A stretch of 50,744 nucleotides of DNA from Peptococcaceae bacterium BRH_c4b (GTDB lineage: Bacteria > Bacillota > Desulfotomaculia > Desulfotomaculales > Desulfocucumaceae): NCBI GenBank assembly GCA_000961595.1, contig LADO01000001.1, forward strand, positions 1 through 50,744, given 5' to 3'. The notes under the pieces were generated by a model. That model did not search any database and was not told where the DNA came from. It saw only the letters and a list, made by a program, of their open reading frames with translations. This document shows positions 16,439 to 25,265 of this stretch, in pieces. The translations under genes were made by a program, and so were the position numbers. Each line of letters opens with the position of its first letter. Within the stretch, counting starts at the first letter, position 1.

Positions 16439-18583
16439 ATGGGGCAGAGAAGGCGGGTTGGCAAATATATAACTGGTTTATTAATTGCATTGCTAGTACT
16501 CACAGTTTCGCCGGCACTGGTACTGGCAGCGCAGCAGGCTGTGGTGAAGGGCTCATCAGTGAATGTCAGGTCGGGACCGGGAACAAACCACAAAATAACC
16601 GGATCTGCCCTGCGGGGAGATATTTTTGTAGTTACCGGGAAATCCGGTGACTGGTATCAGGTCAAGCTGCCCGGAGGATCTGCGGGCTGGATAGCCGCGT
16701 CCCTGGTGAATGTCAGCGGTTCTACCGCTGGCCAGGCCAAAGCAACGTCACCCGCAGTTCCGGCTGCCACAGGTCAGGCTGTGGTTATGGGCGCCATTTT
16801 AAACATGAGAAGCGGTCCTGGCACGGGTTACCAGGTGGCAGGACAATTAAAACAGGGAGCTGTTTTACAAATACTGGGCAAATCAGGCGAATGGCTCAAA
16901 ATAAAAACATCCGCCGGCTCCACCGGGTGGGTTGCATCCTGGCTTGTGACGGTTAAAAATAATGCCGTTCCGGCAAAGATCACACCTGCGCCGGCACCTG
17001 CCTCCGCCGCAACTGGAGGCTGGAAAGCTGTGGTTAGCGGCAGCGTGGTGAATGTGCGCAGCGGCCCGGGAACAAATAATAAAATCACGGACAAGCTTAA
17101 CAGTGGTACAAGCCTGCAGGTGTTGCAAAAATCAGGCGACTGGTACAGAGTACAAACACCGGCGGGGCCAGGCTGGGTAATCGGAAGCCTGCTAAAGGTA
17201 ACCGGGGCACCCGCACCAGCAACCCCAGCACCTGTGGTATCAGCCAACAAGCCCGTCCCGGTGACTTCCAGCGGGCAGGCAGTCATTAACGGTACTTACG
17301 TCAACATAAGAAGCGGCCCCGGTACGGAATATGACGTGGTTTCCAGGGCCAGCAAGGGGGACAGGCTCCCTCTGGTGGACAGGTCCGCCGATTGGTATAA
17401 GGTAAAGCTGCCCGGCGGCTACTACGGCTGGGTGGTATCCTGGCTGGCCGAGGTGGACGACTCTCAACAGCCGGCTCCGGAAGGAGATAACAAACCACCG
17501 GCTAACTTCCCCGGTGGTAATGTAGATGGAGGCGTGATACCACCGGCTCATAACGATACCAGCGTACAGCCCCCGGAACAGGGGGAAGCTCCGGGCGACG
17601 GAACTGTTCAGCCAGGGGTACAGGAAGATACTACTAAACCGGAGGAGCAGAACGGCACGGAAGATCAGGTTGACGCGGATTTGGCGCTAAAATCCTTACT
17701 AATCAAGGAAGAGGGCCGGAAAACCGGGGTAACCGTGGAATCCACAGCGCCTATAAGCAATGTGTCTGCTTTCAGACTTAGCGGCCCTGACCGCCTGGTG
17801 ATTGACATGGTTGGCGTTCAGCCCGGGAGCCTGCCCGAAAGTGTGGAGGCCGGAACGGAACTGGTGGGCCAGGCCCGCATGGGCTGGTACAGCCATAGTC
17901 CCGACACGGTGAGGCTGGTATTGGATTTAAACGGCGCCTGTTATCATTCCACTAAACTTTCTGCCGACAAAAAAACATTGTGGCTGGAATTGAGCCCGCC
18001 CGGACCGGGCCGCCCCCTGGCAGGCAGCACCATAGTGCTTGACCCCGGACATGGCGGCAGTGACCCGGGAGCCATCGGCCCTACGGGGCTGTATGAAAAA
18101 ACGGTCAACCTGAATGTGGCCCGGAGGGTGGCTGAATACCTACGGCAAAAGGGAGCCAACGTAGTATTAACCAGGGAAGGCGATACATTCGTGGATTTAT
18201 ACGGGCGGCCGGCCATGGCCACAAGTTGCGGGGCATCGGCATTCGTAAGTATTCACATGAACGCCAATCCCAGTAGCAGCTATGACGGTACCAGCACTTA
18301 TTATGTCCGTACCCCAACTCTGGGTGGTGACCGGCTAAAGACTGAAGGCAGCAGTCTGGCCAGGAAATTACAAAGTCGTGTGCAGGGAGGACTGGGCACC
18401 CGGAATATTGGTGTGCTGGAGGCCAATTTTGTGGTGCTGAAGGCTTCGGAGGTGCCGGCAGCCCTGGTGGAGGTAGCCTTTATCTCTAATAGCAACGAGG
18501 AAAAAATGATGAAGACCGACGAATTCAAGGATAATGCAGCCAGATGTATTGCCGAAGGCATAGCAGACTATTTCGGGGAGTAA
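16439..18583 (+). CDS. N-acetylmuramoyl-L-alanine amidase: four SH3b repeats, AMIN, Amidase_3
   Basis: Hydrolyses the MurNAc-L-Ala bond of peptidoglycan. ATG 16439 is six bases after AGGGGAG. Signal peptide within residues 1-32. SH3b repeats at about 33-90, 110-170, 194-254 and 277-339, each with (V/M)RSGPGT. Pro/Gly-rich linker about 345-410. AMIN domain about 415-518 (septal or wall targeting in other bacteria). Amidase_3 about 530-714 with zinc ligands in DPGHGGSDPGA, YEKTVNLNVA and SIHMNANP, and the catalytic Glu in ALVEVAFISN. 714 residues. Followed by a strong terminator. Confidence 0.93.
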   Translation: MGQRRRVGKYITGLLIALLVLTVSPALVLAAQQAVVKGSSVNVRSGPGTNHKITGSALRGDIFVVTGKSGDWYQVKLPGGSAGWIAASLVNVSGSTAGQAKATSPAVPAATGQAVVMGAILNMRSGPGTGYQVAGQLKQGAVLQILGKSGEWLKIKTSAGSTGWVASWLVTVKNNAVPAKITPAPAPASAATGGWKAVVSGSVVNVRSGPGTNNKITDKLNSGTSLQVLQKSGDWYRVQTPAGPGWVIGSLLKVTGAPAPATPAPVVSANKPVPVTSSGQAVINGTYVNIRSGPGTEYDVVSRASKGDRLPLVDRSADWYKVKLPGGYYGWVVSWLAEVDDSQQPAPEGDNKPPANFPGGNVDGGVIPPAHNDTSVQPPEQGEAPGDGTVQPGVQEDTTKPEEQNGTEDQVDADLALKSLLIKEEGRKTGVTVESTAPISNVSAFRLSGPDRLVIDMVGVQPGSLPESVEAGTELVGQARMGWYSHSPDTVRLVLDLNGACYHSTKLSADKKTLWLELSPPGPGRPLAGSTIVLDPGHGGSDPGAIGPTGLYEKTVNLNVARRVAEYLRQKGANVVLTREGDTFVDLYGRPAMATSCGASAFVSIHMNANPSSSYDGTSTYYVRTPTLGGDRLKTEGSSLARKLQSRVQGGLGTRNIGVLEANFVVLKASEVPAALVEVAFISNSNEEKMMKTDEFKDNAARCIAEGIADYFGE

Positions 18584-18631
18584 AGAAAAGTTTATTTTCG
18601 CCGATGGGAGAAAAGAATATAATGAATTATC

Positions 18632-18660
18632 AAGAAACCCGAAAAAAGGGTTTCTTTTTT
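18632..18660 (+). terminator. Rho-independent terminator after the amidase
   Basis: AAGAAACCC (18632-18640) and GGGTTTCTT (18648-18656), then TTTT. Confidence 0.9.
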
Positions 18661-18714
18661 CGCTATTTTTTGGCATTATTTTAAGGTGAATATCCTGTAT
18701 ATGGAGTGTTGAAA

Positions 18715-19689
18715 TTGCAAAGAGTTGGCATTACCACTACTGTGCCCGTGGAGATTGTTTATGCTGCAGGCTGGGTGCCGGTGGATTTGAATAATATATT
18801 TATAACCGACTCCAACCCGGGGATGCTGGTAGAAGAAGCCGAAATCGCCGGTTACCCCAGGAATGTGTGCGCCTGGATAAAGGGTCTTTACAGCTCTACC
18901 CTGCGGGGCGGCATAAAGACCATCATCGCTGTTACCCAGGGTGACTGCAGCAATACCCACGCCCTGATGGAAACACTGCAACTGGCCGGCGTTCGGGTGG
19001 TTCCCTTTGCTTTCCCCTTTGACAGGGATTACGATTTGCTAAAGCTACAGATGGAAAAAATAATGGGATTTTTCGGGGTCAGCTGGGGGCAGGTATACCG
19101 GGCAAAGGAAAGGCTTGACCGGGTGAGGGAAAAAGTGCACAGAATTGACGGGCTGACTTGGCGGGAAAACCTGGTGAGCGGCCGGGACAATCATCTCTGG
19201 CAGGTGAACTGCAGCGATTTTAAGGGCGATCCGGAAGCCTTCGCCAGGGAAGCGGATCAGTTCCTGGCTGAAGTGGGTAATAAAGAGGCCGGAAAAGAAA
19301 AATTGAGGCTGGGCTATATTGGTGTCCCGCCCATTATGGATGATCTGTATGACTATCTGGAGGAGCGCGGGGCCAGGGTGGTGTATAATGAAACCCAGCG
19401 GCAGTTTGCCATGCCCTATGACGTGGACGATTTGGTGGAGCAGTACAGACTTTACACCTACCCTTACGGTATTTTCTACCGCCTGGAGGATATTATCCCG
19501 GAAATAAAGCGCAGGGAACTGGACGGACTAATTCACTACGCCCAGAGCTTTTGTTACCGGCAGATTGAGGATATAATTGTCAGGGAGAAAATAAAAATGC
19601 CCGTGCTTACCCTGGAGGGGGATAAGCCCAACAGGCTGGACGCCCGTACCAGGATGAGAATCGATTCCTTTTTAGAGATGCTTAAATAG
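18715..19689 (+). CDS. 2-hydroxyacyl-CoA dehydratase D-component-like (HgdB family)
   Basis: 324 residues. TTG 18715 is eight bases after GGAG; TTG 18709 and GTG 18706 are closer and less likely. Begins QRVGITTTVPVEIVYAAGWV, and cysteines in NVCAWIKGLY and TQGDCSNTHA are placed as in HgdB-type [4Fe-4S] subunits. The C-terminal half has a second alpha/beta lobe (LRLGYIGVPPIMDDLYDYLE). The family removes water from 2-hydroxyacyl-CoA, or reduces benzoyl-CoA, after ATP-driven electron injection by the activase encoded next. Only one subunit is present, so the substrate is uncertain. Confidence 0.82.
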   Translation: MQRVGITTTVPVEIVYAAGWVPVDLNNIFITDSNPGMLVEEAEIAGYPRNVCAWIKGLYSSTLRGGIKTIIAVTQGDCSNTHALMETLQLAGVRVVPFAFPFDRDYDLLKLQMEKIMGFFGVSWGQVYRAKERLDRVREKVHRIDGLTWRENLVSGRDNHLWQVNCSDFKGDPEAFAREADQFLAEVGNKEAGKEKLRLGYIGVPPIMDDLYDYLEERGARVVYNETQRQFAMPYDVDDLVEQYRLYTYPYGIFYRLEDIIPEIKRRELDGLIHYAQSFCYRQIEDIIVREKIKMPVLTLEGDKPNRLDARTRMRIDSFLEMLK

Positions 19690-19706
19690 GCAGGGGGCAT
19701 GCGTTA

Positions 19707-20486
19707 ATGTATTGTGGTATAGATCTGGGCAGCAGGAATGTAAAAATAGCGCTGATGAATGGTGAAACCCCGGCGGCTCTATATAAATTCAACACCATAG
19801 AATTTTACCGGGAAAGGGGCAGGCTGGAGGACGGGCAGCTTGTTCTGGATTTAACCGGCCTGCCCGGCTTGGCGGGGGTGGAAATGGGCGCCGTGGTGGC
19901 CACAGGCTACGGGCGGCAGGCCATAAACATGAAAAACACCCGGATCGTTCCGGAAATAAAGGCTCATATGCTCGGCGCAGCTTATCTTACCGGGAAAAAG
20001 AATTTTACCCTGCTGGATCTGGGCGGGCAGGACAGTAAGGTAGCCTTGGTAAGGAACGGAAAAATGATAGATTTCATGACTAACGACAAATGTGCCGCCA
20101 GTACCGGCCGGTACCTGGAAAACATGGCGGCGGTGCTGGGCATCGACATGGAAGAACTCTCCCGCCACCACTTGAATCCGGTGGAGTTAACCTCCACCTG
20201 CGCCATTTTTGGAGAAACGGAATTAATTGGCAAGGTGGTGGAGGGGCATTCCACTGACTCGCTGGCGGCGGGAGTGAATTATACCATATTCAAAAGGATC
20301 AAGCCCATGTTGGTCCGGCTGTTGGGCGACCGGCTGGTGTTTACCGGCGGGGTTGCCAAAAACGAGGCTATTTGCACCATACTGGAGCGGGAATTAAATA
20401 TACCCGTCGTGGTGCCGGATCATCCTGATTTTGCCGGAGCACTGGGATGTTGCGCGGAAGCGTTAAAGGAGGTGGAAACGCCATGA
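19707..20486 (+). CDS. Acyl-CoA dehydratase activase (BadF/BadG/HgdC ATPase family)
   Basis: 259 residues of ASKHA fold: MYCGIDLGSRNVKIALMNGE (phosphate 1), LLDLGGQDSKVALVRNG (phosphate 2), TNDKCAASTGRYLENMA and STCAIFGETELIGKVVEG, with the two cysteines that hold the intersubunit [4Fe-4S] cluster in HgdC, and FTGGVAKNEAI (adenosine motif). It drives ATP-dependent single-electron transfer into the dehydratase encoded 17 bases upstream. Its stop overlaps the start of the MBL gene by four bases. Confidence 0.92.
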   Translation: MYCGIDLGSRNVKIALMNGETPAALYKFNTIEFYRERGRLEDGQLVLDLTGLPGLAGVEMGAVVATGYGRQAINMKNTRIVPEIKAHMLGAAYLTGKKNFTLLDLGGQDSKVALVRNGKMIDFMTNDKCAASTGRYLENMAAVLGIDMEELSRHHLNPVELTSTCAIFGETELIGKVVEGHSTDSLAAGVNYTIFKRIKPMLVRLLGDRLVFTGGVAKNEAICTILERELNIPVVVPDHPDFAGALGCCAEALKEVETP

Positions 20487-21259
20487 GAATTACCGTGTTG
20501 GGCTGCTGGGCGCCATATCCCCGGGTTGGCGGCTCCTGTTCCGGTTATGTTGTGCAGGACGGGGCCGCCAATGTGCTGCTGGACGTGGGGAATGGAACTT
20601 TTAGCAGGATGGGGCATTTTTTCGATTACAAAACAATCCGGGCCGTGGTGCTCACCCATCTGCACCCAGACCACTATGCTGATTTACCCTGCCTGCGTCA
20701 TGCCATTGACGGAGCGCTTCGTAACGGTACGCTGAAGCAGGGCAAGGTGCCGCTTTATCTTCCTTCCCGGCCGGAAGCGGTGGCTAAGGAACTGGCAAGC
20801 TATACCGATGCCTTTGAGGCGACCTTCATTGAGGATTTACCCCGGGAAAGCGTTTCCCCGGGAGTTGAGGCCGGGGTTTTTGAGGTAGGCCCGGTGAGGT
20901 TTTTCCTGCTTCCGGTGCAGCATTCCCTGCCCGCCTATGCGGTGGGGGTAGAGGGCTCGGGATACTTTGTGTATAGCGGGGACAGCTCACCCACCGGAGA
21001 ACTGGAGCTCTTGGCCCGGAGGGCGGATATATTGCTTTGTGAGGCCAGCGGCCTGGATAAGGATGTGGAATATATGAAAGGCAACCACATGACCGCCAGG
21101 CAGGCAGGAGAACTGGCTAAAAGGGCGGGGGCCAAGGAACTGATTATCACCCATTTTTATCCTGATTACGATCTGGAGGAATTGAGCGCCCAGGCCCGGG
21201 AAGGCTATGGAAAAAAAGTTGAGCTGGCGGTAGAGGGAGACACATATTTTGTATATTAA
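20483..21259 (+). CDS. MBL-fold metallo-hydrolase (RNase Z/YhfI-like)
   Basis: 258 residues from ATG 20483 behind AAAGGAGGTGGAAACGCC. Metal ligands: THLHPDHYADL (HxHxDH), the His in LPVQHSLPAYAV, the Asp in YSGDSSPTGEL, and the final His in LIITHFYPDYD. The GGSCSGYVVQDG start resembles YhfI rather than glyoxalase II. Substrate unknown, possibly an RNA or a phosphodiester. Overlaps the activase gene by four bases, so the three genes form one operon. Confidence 0.87.
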   Translation: MRITVLGCWAPYPRVGGSCSGYVVQDGAANVLLDVGNGTFSRMGHFFDYKTIRAVVLTHLHPDHYADLPCLRHAIDGALRNGTLKQGKVPLYLPSRPEAVAKELASYTDAFEATFIEDLPRESVSPGVEAGVFEVGPVRFFLLPVQHSLPAYAVGVEGSGYFVYSGDSSPTGELELLARRADILLCEASGLDKDVEYMKGNHMTARQAGELAKRAGAKELIITHFYPDYDLEELSAQAREGYGKKVELAVEGDTYFVY

Positions 21260-21423
21260 GGACGGGGCAGTTTTGCCGGACAATATTCCTTCCTGCCGGT
21301 TTAAATATCAATTGTGTTGTTCATCATACTTTATATGCTACCGTGGTTACCCGGTGAAAAGGATGAGTAAATAATTATGACGGGTACTTGCAGTGAGCTA
21401 AAAGCAAAGAGAGGGGTAAAATT

Positions 21424-22200
21424 TTGGACAGGATTGACGGGAGAAAAGCCGGGCAACTCAGGCCGGTAAAAATAACCAGAAACTTTAACCGTTACGCCGA
21501 GGGCTCAGTGCTAATCGAAATGGGCAATACGAGAGTTATCTGCACTGCCACAGTGGAGGAAAAACTGCCTATGTTCCGAAAACTGGAGGGTCTCGGGGGT
21601 TGGGTGACCGCCGAATATGGCATGCTGCCCCGGGCCACGGGCACCAGAAACAAAAGGGAGGCGGCCAGGGGGCGGATAGGTGGAAGAACTTTCGAAATCC
21701 AGAGGCTAATCGGGAGATCGCTCAGGGCGGTTATGAATCTGGAGGAACTGGGTGAAAGGACCATAACCTTGGACTGTGACGTAATCCAGGCGGACGGGGG
21801 CACAAGAACCGCCTCCATTACCGGGGCATTTGTGGCCCTGGTGGACGCTCTGAACAAATTGATGCAAGAGGGCAGGCTGGAAAAGATGCCGCTGAAGGAT
21901 ATGGTGGCAGCCGTCAGCGTGGGTAGGGTCAAAGGCCGGTTGGTGCTGGATTTATGTTATGAAGAGGACTCCGCCGCCGAGGTGGATATGAACATTGTGA
22001 TGACTGGCGCCGGTAAATTTGTGGAGGTACAGGGAACAGGGGAAGAGGCTTCCTTTAGCAGGGAAGAACTGGACGGCCTGCTGGAATTGGCCAGGGACGG
22101 TATCGGGCAGCTGACGGAGTATCAGTACCAGGTTCTGGGGCAGGTGGCTAAAAAGATTAAGGCTGGTGGCATGAATGAGATTGGTGCTGGCAACCCGTAA
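21424..22200 (+). CDS. rph: Ribonuclease PH
   Basis: Phosphorolytic 3'-5' exoribonuclease trimming tRNA 3' ends. 258 residues, TTG 21424 after GAGAGGGGTAAAAT. Signature segments: [78 protein letters not shown] and [18 protein letters not shown]. Its end overlaps the downstream nucleotide pyrophosphatase by 26 bases, a common Firmicute arrangement. Confidence 0.96.
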   Translation: MDRIDGRKAGQLRPVKITRNFNRYAEGSVLIEMGNTRVICTATVEEKLPMFRKLEGLGGWVTAEYGMLPRATGTRNKREAARGRIGGRTFEIQRLIGRSLRAVMNLEELGERTITLDCDVIQADGGTRTASITGAFVALVDALNKLMQEGRLEKMPLKDMVAAVSVGRVKGRLVLDLCYEEDSAAEVDMNIVMTGAGKFVEVQGTGEEASFSREELDGLLELARDGIGQLTEYQYQVLGQVAKKIKAGGMNEIGAGNP

Positions 22201-22795
22201 CAGAGGGAAGGTTAATGAGCTTGCAGAACTGCTGTCCCCCCTGGGGGTGGAGGTGCTGTCCCTTGACAACTTTCCCGGTGTTCCGGAGGTTGAGGAGGAC
22301 GGGGATACCTTCAAGGCTAATGCTTTAAAAAAAGCACTGACCGTGTCCCTCCACACCGGGGAGATTGCTCTGGCAGACGATTCCGGCCTGGAGGTTGATT
22401 ATCTGGGCGGGGCGCCGGGGGTGCACTCAGCCCGCTTTGCCGGGGTAGGCAGAGACGACCTGGAGAATAACGAAAAACTTTTGCGCCTTATGAAAAATGT
22501 TCCCCCGGAAAAGAGAACCGCCCGGTTTAGATGCGTGGTTGCCCTGGCCACACCGGAGGGCCGGACCTTTACCACAGAGGGCGCCTGTGAGGGTATCATC
22601 GGCAATTCGCCCAGGGGGGGCGAGGGCTTCGGTTACGACCCATTGTTTGTGGTGCCGGAGTTCGGCAAAACATTTGCCGAACTGGACATGGAAACAAAGA
22701 ATCGCATCAGCCACCGGGGCAGGGCCTTTAGTCTGGCTACGGAAATAATAGACGGAATTATAGATGGTAAATCCAAGGAACCGGCGCAGATATAG
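22175..22795 (+). CDS. rdgB: XTP/dITP diphosphatase (Ham1/RdgB)
   Basis: Cleanses the pool of deaminated purine nucleotides. 206 residues beginning [20 protein letters not shown], then [56 protein letters not shown] and [13 protein letters not shown], all diagnostic. ATG 22175 lies inside the end of rph. Confidence 0.95.
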   Translation: MRLVLATRNRGKVNELAELLSPLGVEVLSLDNFPGVPEVEEDGDTFKANALKKALTVSLHTGEIALADDSGLEVDYLGGAPGVHSARFAGVGRDDLENNEKLLRLMKNVPPEKRTARFRCVVALATPEGRTFTTEGACEGIIGNSPRGGEGFGYDPLFVVPEFGKTFAELDMETKNRISHRGRAFSLATEIIDGIIDGKSKEPAQI

Positions 22796-22883
22796 CAAAT
22801 ATTTGAAGGATGCTAATATATTTGTATAGGGTAGACCACGATTGTTTTGCCCCGGGGACGACTTTCCGGAAGCGGTGATTGTT

Positions 22884-23357
22884 ATGAGAATTGGTGTGAT
22901 GAGTGATTCTCATGGCTTGTTGCACTACGCCCAGCAGGCGGTTGGAGCCATGGGGAAGATAGATCTGCTTTTGCACGCCGGGGACCATTACAGGGACGCA
23001 TCGAAAATTATTGTTCCGGCATCAGTGCCCGTTCACGCGGTGGTGGGGAACTGTGATGCCCGTAATGACGGGCCCGGGGACAAACTGCTGGAGTTGGAGG
23101 GAATAAAGCTGCTGCTGACCCATGGGCACCATTATCTGGTGCATATAGGGCTGAGCAAATTACTGTATAAGGCCGCCGAGTTTAATGCTGCTGTAGTTGT
23201 ATTTGGTCACACCCACATAGCAGGCTATGCGTGGCATGAGAATTTACTGCTGTTTAATCCCGGCAGTATCACCTCCCCCAGGGACGGCAGGGGAGCGGCC
23301 TATGGAATTTTGGAAATAAGGGACGGGCAGGTAATTCCCAGCATATTTCATTTGTAG
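22884..23357 (+). CDS. Metallophosphoesterase, YfcE/MJ0936 family
   Basis: 157 residues from ATG 22884 (MRIGVMSDSHGLLHYAQQA). Metal ligands in SDSHG, LLHAGDHYRD, VVGNCDARND, LLTHGHHYLV and VVFGHTHIAGY; NPGSITSPR is the usual C-terminal motif. Family members hydrolyse phosphodiesters in vitro; the natural substrate here is unknown. Third gene of the rph cluster and the last chromosomal protein gene before the tRNAs. Confidence 0.9.
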   Translation: MRIGVMSDSHGLLHYAQQAVGAMGKIDLLLHAGDHYRDASKIIVPASVPVHAVVGNCDARNDGPGDKLLELEGIKLLLTHGHHYLVHIGLSKLLYKAAEFNAAVVVFGHTHIAGYAWHENLLLFNPGSITSPRDGRGAAYGILEIRDGQVIPSIFHL

Positions 23358-23380
23358 GCCAATATAACAATAAATTGTTT

Positions 23381-23409
23381 TTGACTACACGGTACGAATT
23401 TGCTATAAT
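23381..23409 (+). promoter_or_regulatory. Promoter of the tRNA pair
   Basis: TTGACT (23381-23386), 17-base spacer, TATAAT (23404-23409): a near-consensus vegetative promoter 34 bases before the tRNA-Gly gene. Confidence 0.85.
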
Positions 23410-23443
23410 AATATCGTTGTCGCTAACAATATAGTTTATATAA

Positions 23444-23517
23444 GCGGGTGTAGCTCAATGGTAGAGCGTCGGCCTTCCAAGCCGATTACGTGGGTTCGAT
23501 TCCCATCACCCGCTCCA
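23444..23517 (+). tRNA. tRNA-Gly (anticodon TCC)
   Basis: 74 nt with encoded CCA. Acceptor GCGGGTG pairs with CACCCGC; D-arm with AGCTCAATGGTAGAGC; anticodon loop CTTCCAA; T-loop GGTTCGATTCC. Full cloverleaf. Confidence 0.97.
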
Positions 23518-23527
23518 ATTTATATAC

Positions 23528-23604
<77 letters not shown>

Positions 23605-23607
23605 GAG

Positions 23608-23641
23608 AAACCCTACAGCCACAAAGGTTGCAGGGTTTTTG
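23608..23641 (+). terminator. Terminator downstream of tRNA-Arg
   Basis: AAACCCT (23608-23614) pairs with AGGGTTT (23632-23638), with GCC/GGT inside, then a T-run. It lies within the element, so the element brings a terminator for the tRNA transcript. Confidence 0.7.
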
Positions 23642-23672
23642 TTTTTGCTATAGTTTGCGTAAATCAGCGTAA

Positions 23673-23692
23673 TGGGGAAATCCTGGGGAAAT
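23673..23692. repeat. Arm-type 11-bp repeats, left end
   Basis: TGGGGAAAT at 23673-23681 and again at 23684-23692, exactly 11 bp apart and 70 bp inside attL. The same motif in the same 11-bp phase occurs four times near attR (43812-43853). Read as integrase or excisionase arm sites (inference). Confidence 0.55.
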
Positions 23693-23940
23693 GCCCTTTT
23701 TTTACGGAAAGAAAAAAACAGATGCTCTGATAAAAAAATACTTCAGAAAGACAAAAAAATACCGAACATAAAGATAGAGGGATGAATAAATATAAAAGAA
23801 GAGGGAAAAATATTATATACAATTTATTCATTTTCAAGTGTTGACAAGATTATTTTTTATTGATATGGTTACCCCAAGGGAAAGCCTATAGCTCATCTGC
23901 CATGTGTAGAAGGAGTAACAACGCCGCCTATTAGGCGGCG
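23693..23940. other. Non-coding stretch with promoter and hairpin (possible small RNA)
   Basis: No gene. TTGACA (23841-23846), 17-base spacer and TATGGT (23864-23869) form a good rightward promoter. About 45 bases beyond its expected start lies a 9-bp perfect hairpin, AACGCCGCC/GGCGGCGTT (23920-23942), which also contains the stop codon of the leftward gene. The promoter could drive a 60-70 nt RNA convergent with the 23941 gene. The hairpin probably terminates transcription from both sides. Confidence 0.4.
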
Positions 23941-24417
23941 TTAGCATTTTATACTAGAATCATATTCTTTTTGAAGCTTTATCCTGGTGTGATTATATTT
24001 TACACAGTATGCTGTCCACAAAAGTATGTAGTCAATTCTATCAGCCAAAACGACAACATAATCCCTTTCCCTAAACCACATCACAATGCGCTTTTCAGTT
24101 CCACGAGTGTTTTCCCAGCACAATATTTTCTCGTTAGTATAATTATCAATTATTGCACGAGGCCAGCGGATTCGTTCACATCTGCGGAGTTCAGGAATTC
24201 TCTCGGTTTCAATCTTCCCTTCAGATGTAATATGCCAAAACGTGGCTTCTTTATCATTAAGTAACGGGTGTCGTTTTATACCAAATCTTTTACCCTTAAA
24301 AGAGTCGGGCTTATTTTTTATAAAATCTAATTTAAATATATTATAAACTTCTTCTATAAATCTTTCCCAATTACCACCATAATCTTCAAGCTTTACCAGC
24401 TCCGGAAGCCAATCCAT
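23941..24417 (-). CDS. Unknown 158-aa protein, partner of the DUF3800 gene
   Basis: ATG 24417 overlaps the stop of the upstream DUF3800 gene (TAATG) with GGAGG seven bases before, so the two are translationally coupled. The N-terminal half is charged (MDWLPELVKLEDYGGNWERF). The C-terminal half alternates beta-like segments: RAIIDNYTNEKILCWENTRG, RIVMWFRERDYVVVLADRID, ILLWTAYCVKYNHTR. The tail resembles the last strands of BECR-fold RNase toxins (RelE, colicin D and PBECR groups), where a basic strand ends in a TAY-type motif. That is pattern resemblance only. AT-rich compared with the host genes, indicating cargo. Confidence 0.75.
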   Translation of the reverse strand: MDWLPELVKLEDYGGNWERFIEEVYNIFKLDFIKNKPDSFKGKRFGIKRHPLLNDKEATFWHITSEGKIETERIPELRRCERIRWPRAIIDNYTNEKILCWENTRGTEKRIVMWFRERDYVVVLADRIDYILLWTAYCVKYNHTRIKLQKEYDSSIKC

Positions 24418-25124
24418 TATCCCACCTCCGAAGCATTCCAACGAAATATATTTACCTTATGTTCTCTAAGTAAAGTTGTTTTTGTTAGCGAATAACCAGA
24501 CAATATTTTCATCTTTTCAACAAGTGCAACCTTAGCCGGACTGGTATCCAATCCTCTATTAGCATAACTTATAACACCTATAAGCAGATCTGTAATTTGC
24601 AATAGTTCTACTTCGTGGGAACGAACGGTCTGTACTCTTTCAATAATTTGCCGACTAAAATCATACATATTATTACAAAGTACATCGTGCAATTTTTTCA
24701 ATTTTACAGACCCTCGAGTGTCCTTTATATCTAAATAAATATGATAGGAATCATAGGGATTAAATATTACTTTTAATAAAGTAAAAAAAATTTTGTAATA
24801 CCAAACATCGTGGTCTTGGCCAAAAAAATCATGATTTAGTTTTGTTTTATCTGGGACTATTAAAGTCCGAAAATGTAAATCATCGTTTCTAAAGAAATAA
24901 TCTAACAATTCCAGATAAAAGTTTTGCTTGGCTGGAGAAACCTTTGTCCATTTTATTTCAAAATCTTTATTAAGATTATGATTCTCTTTTATCTGTCGTA
25001 TTTGTTTGCTAATCTCCTGAACCCGATTAAGGGGGCACCATATAGACCCTATAACCATTATTTTTTCGTGGTCATTCTCCAAGTGACAACTTTCGTCACA
25101 ATAAATATTGTAGGTTATTGCCAT
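24417..25124 (-). CDS. DUF3800 protein (predicted RNase H-like nuclease fold)
   Basis: 235 residues from ATG 25124, seven bases after GAGGAG. Family marks: YNIYCDESCHLEND at the N-terminus (first acidic residue of the DUF3800 site), EIKWTKVSP, a central IYLDIKDTRGSVKL, and VELLQITDLLIGVISYANRG near the C-terminus (QxxDLLxG). DUF3800 proteins are frequent in mobile elements and defence islands, and nuclease activity is predicted from the fold. Placed between attL and the integrase, the usual cargo position of satellites and ICEs, and coupled to the small gene downstream. Confidence 0.85.
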   Translation of the reverse strand: MAITYNIYCDESCHLENDHEKIMVIGSIWCPLNRVQEISKQIRQIKENHNLNKDFEIKWTKVSPAKQNFYLELLDYFFRNDDLHFRTLIVPDKTKLNHDFFGQDHDVWYYKIFFTLLKVIFNPYDSYHIYLDIKDTRGSVKLKKLHDVLCNNMYDFSRQIIERVQTVRSHEVELLQITDLLIGVISYANRGLDTSPAKVALVEKMKILSGYSLTKTTLLREHKVNIFRWNASEVG

Positions 25125-25265
25125 GCCATCACTCCTCAATTGAGGTAATCAATATATGAGGATAATTATACCATGCACTCTAATAATTTTTAAACATACA
25201 ACCGGTTTTAGGTAATGCTCCCAAAGGACAAAAGGCAAAAACAGCCCGGAGGCTGTTAATATTTT

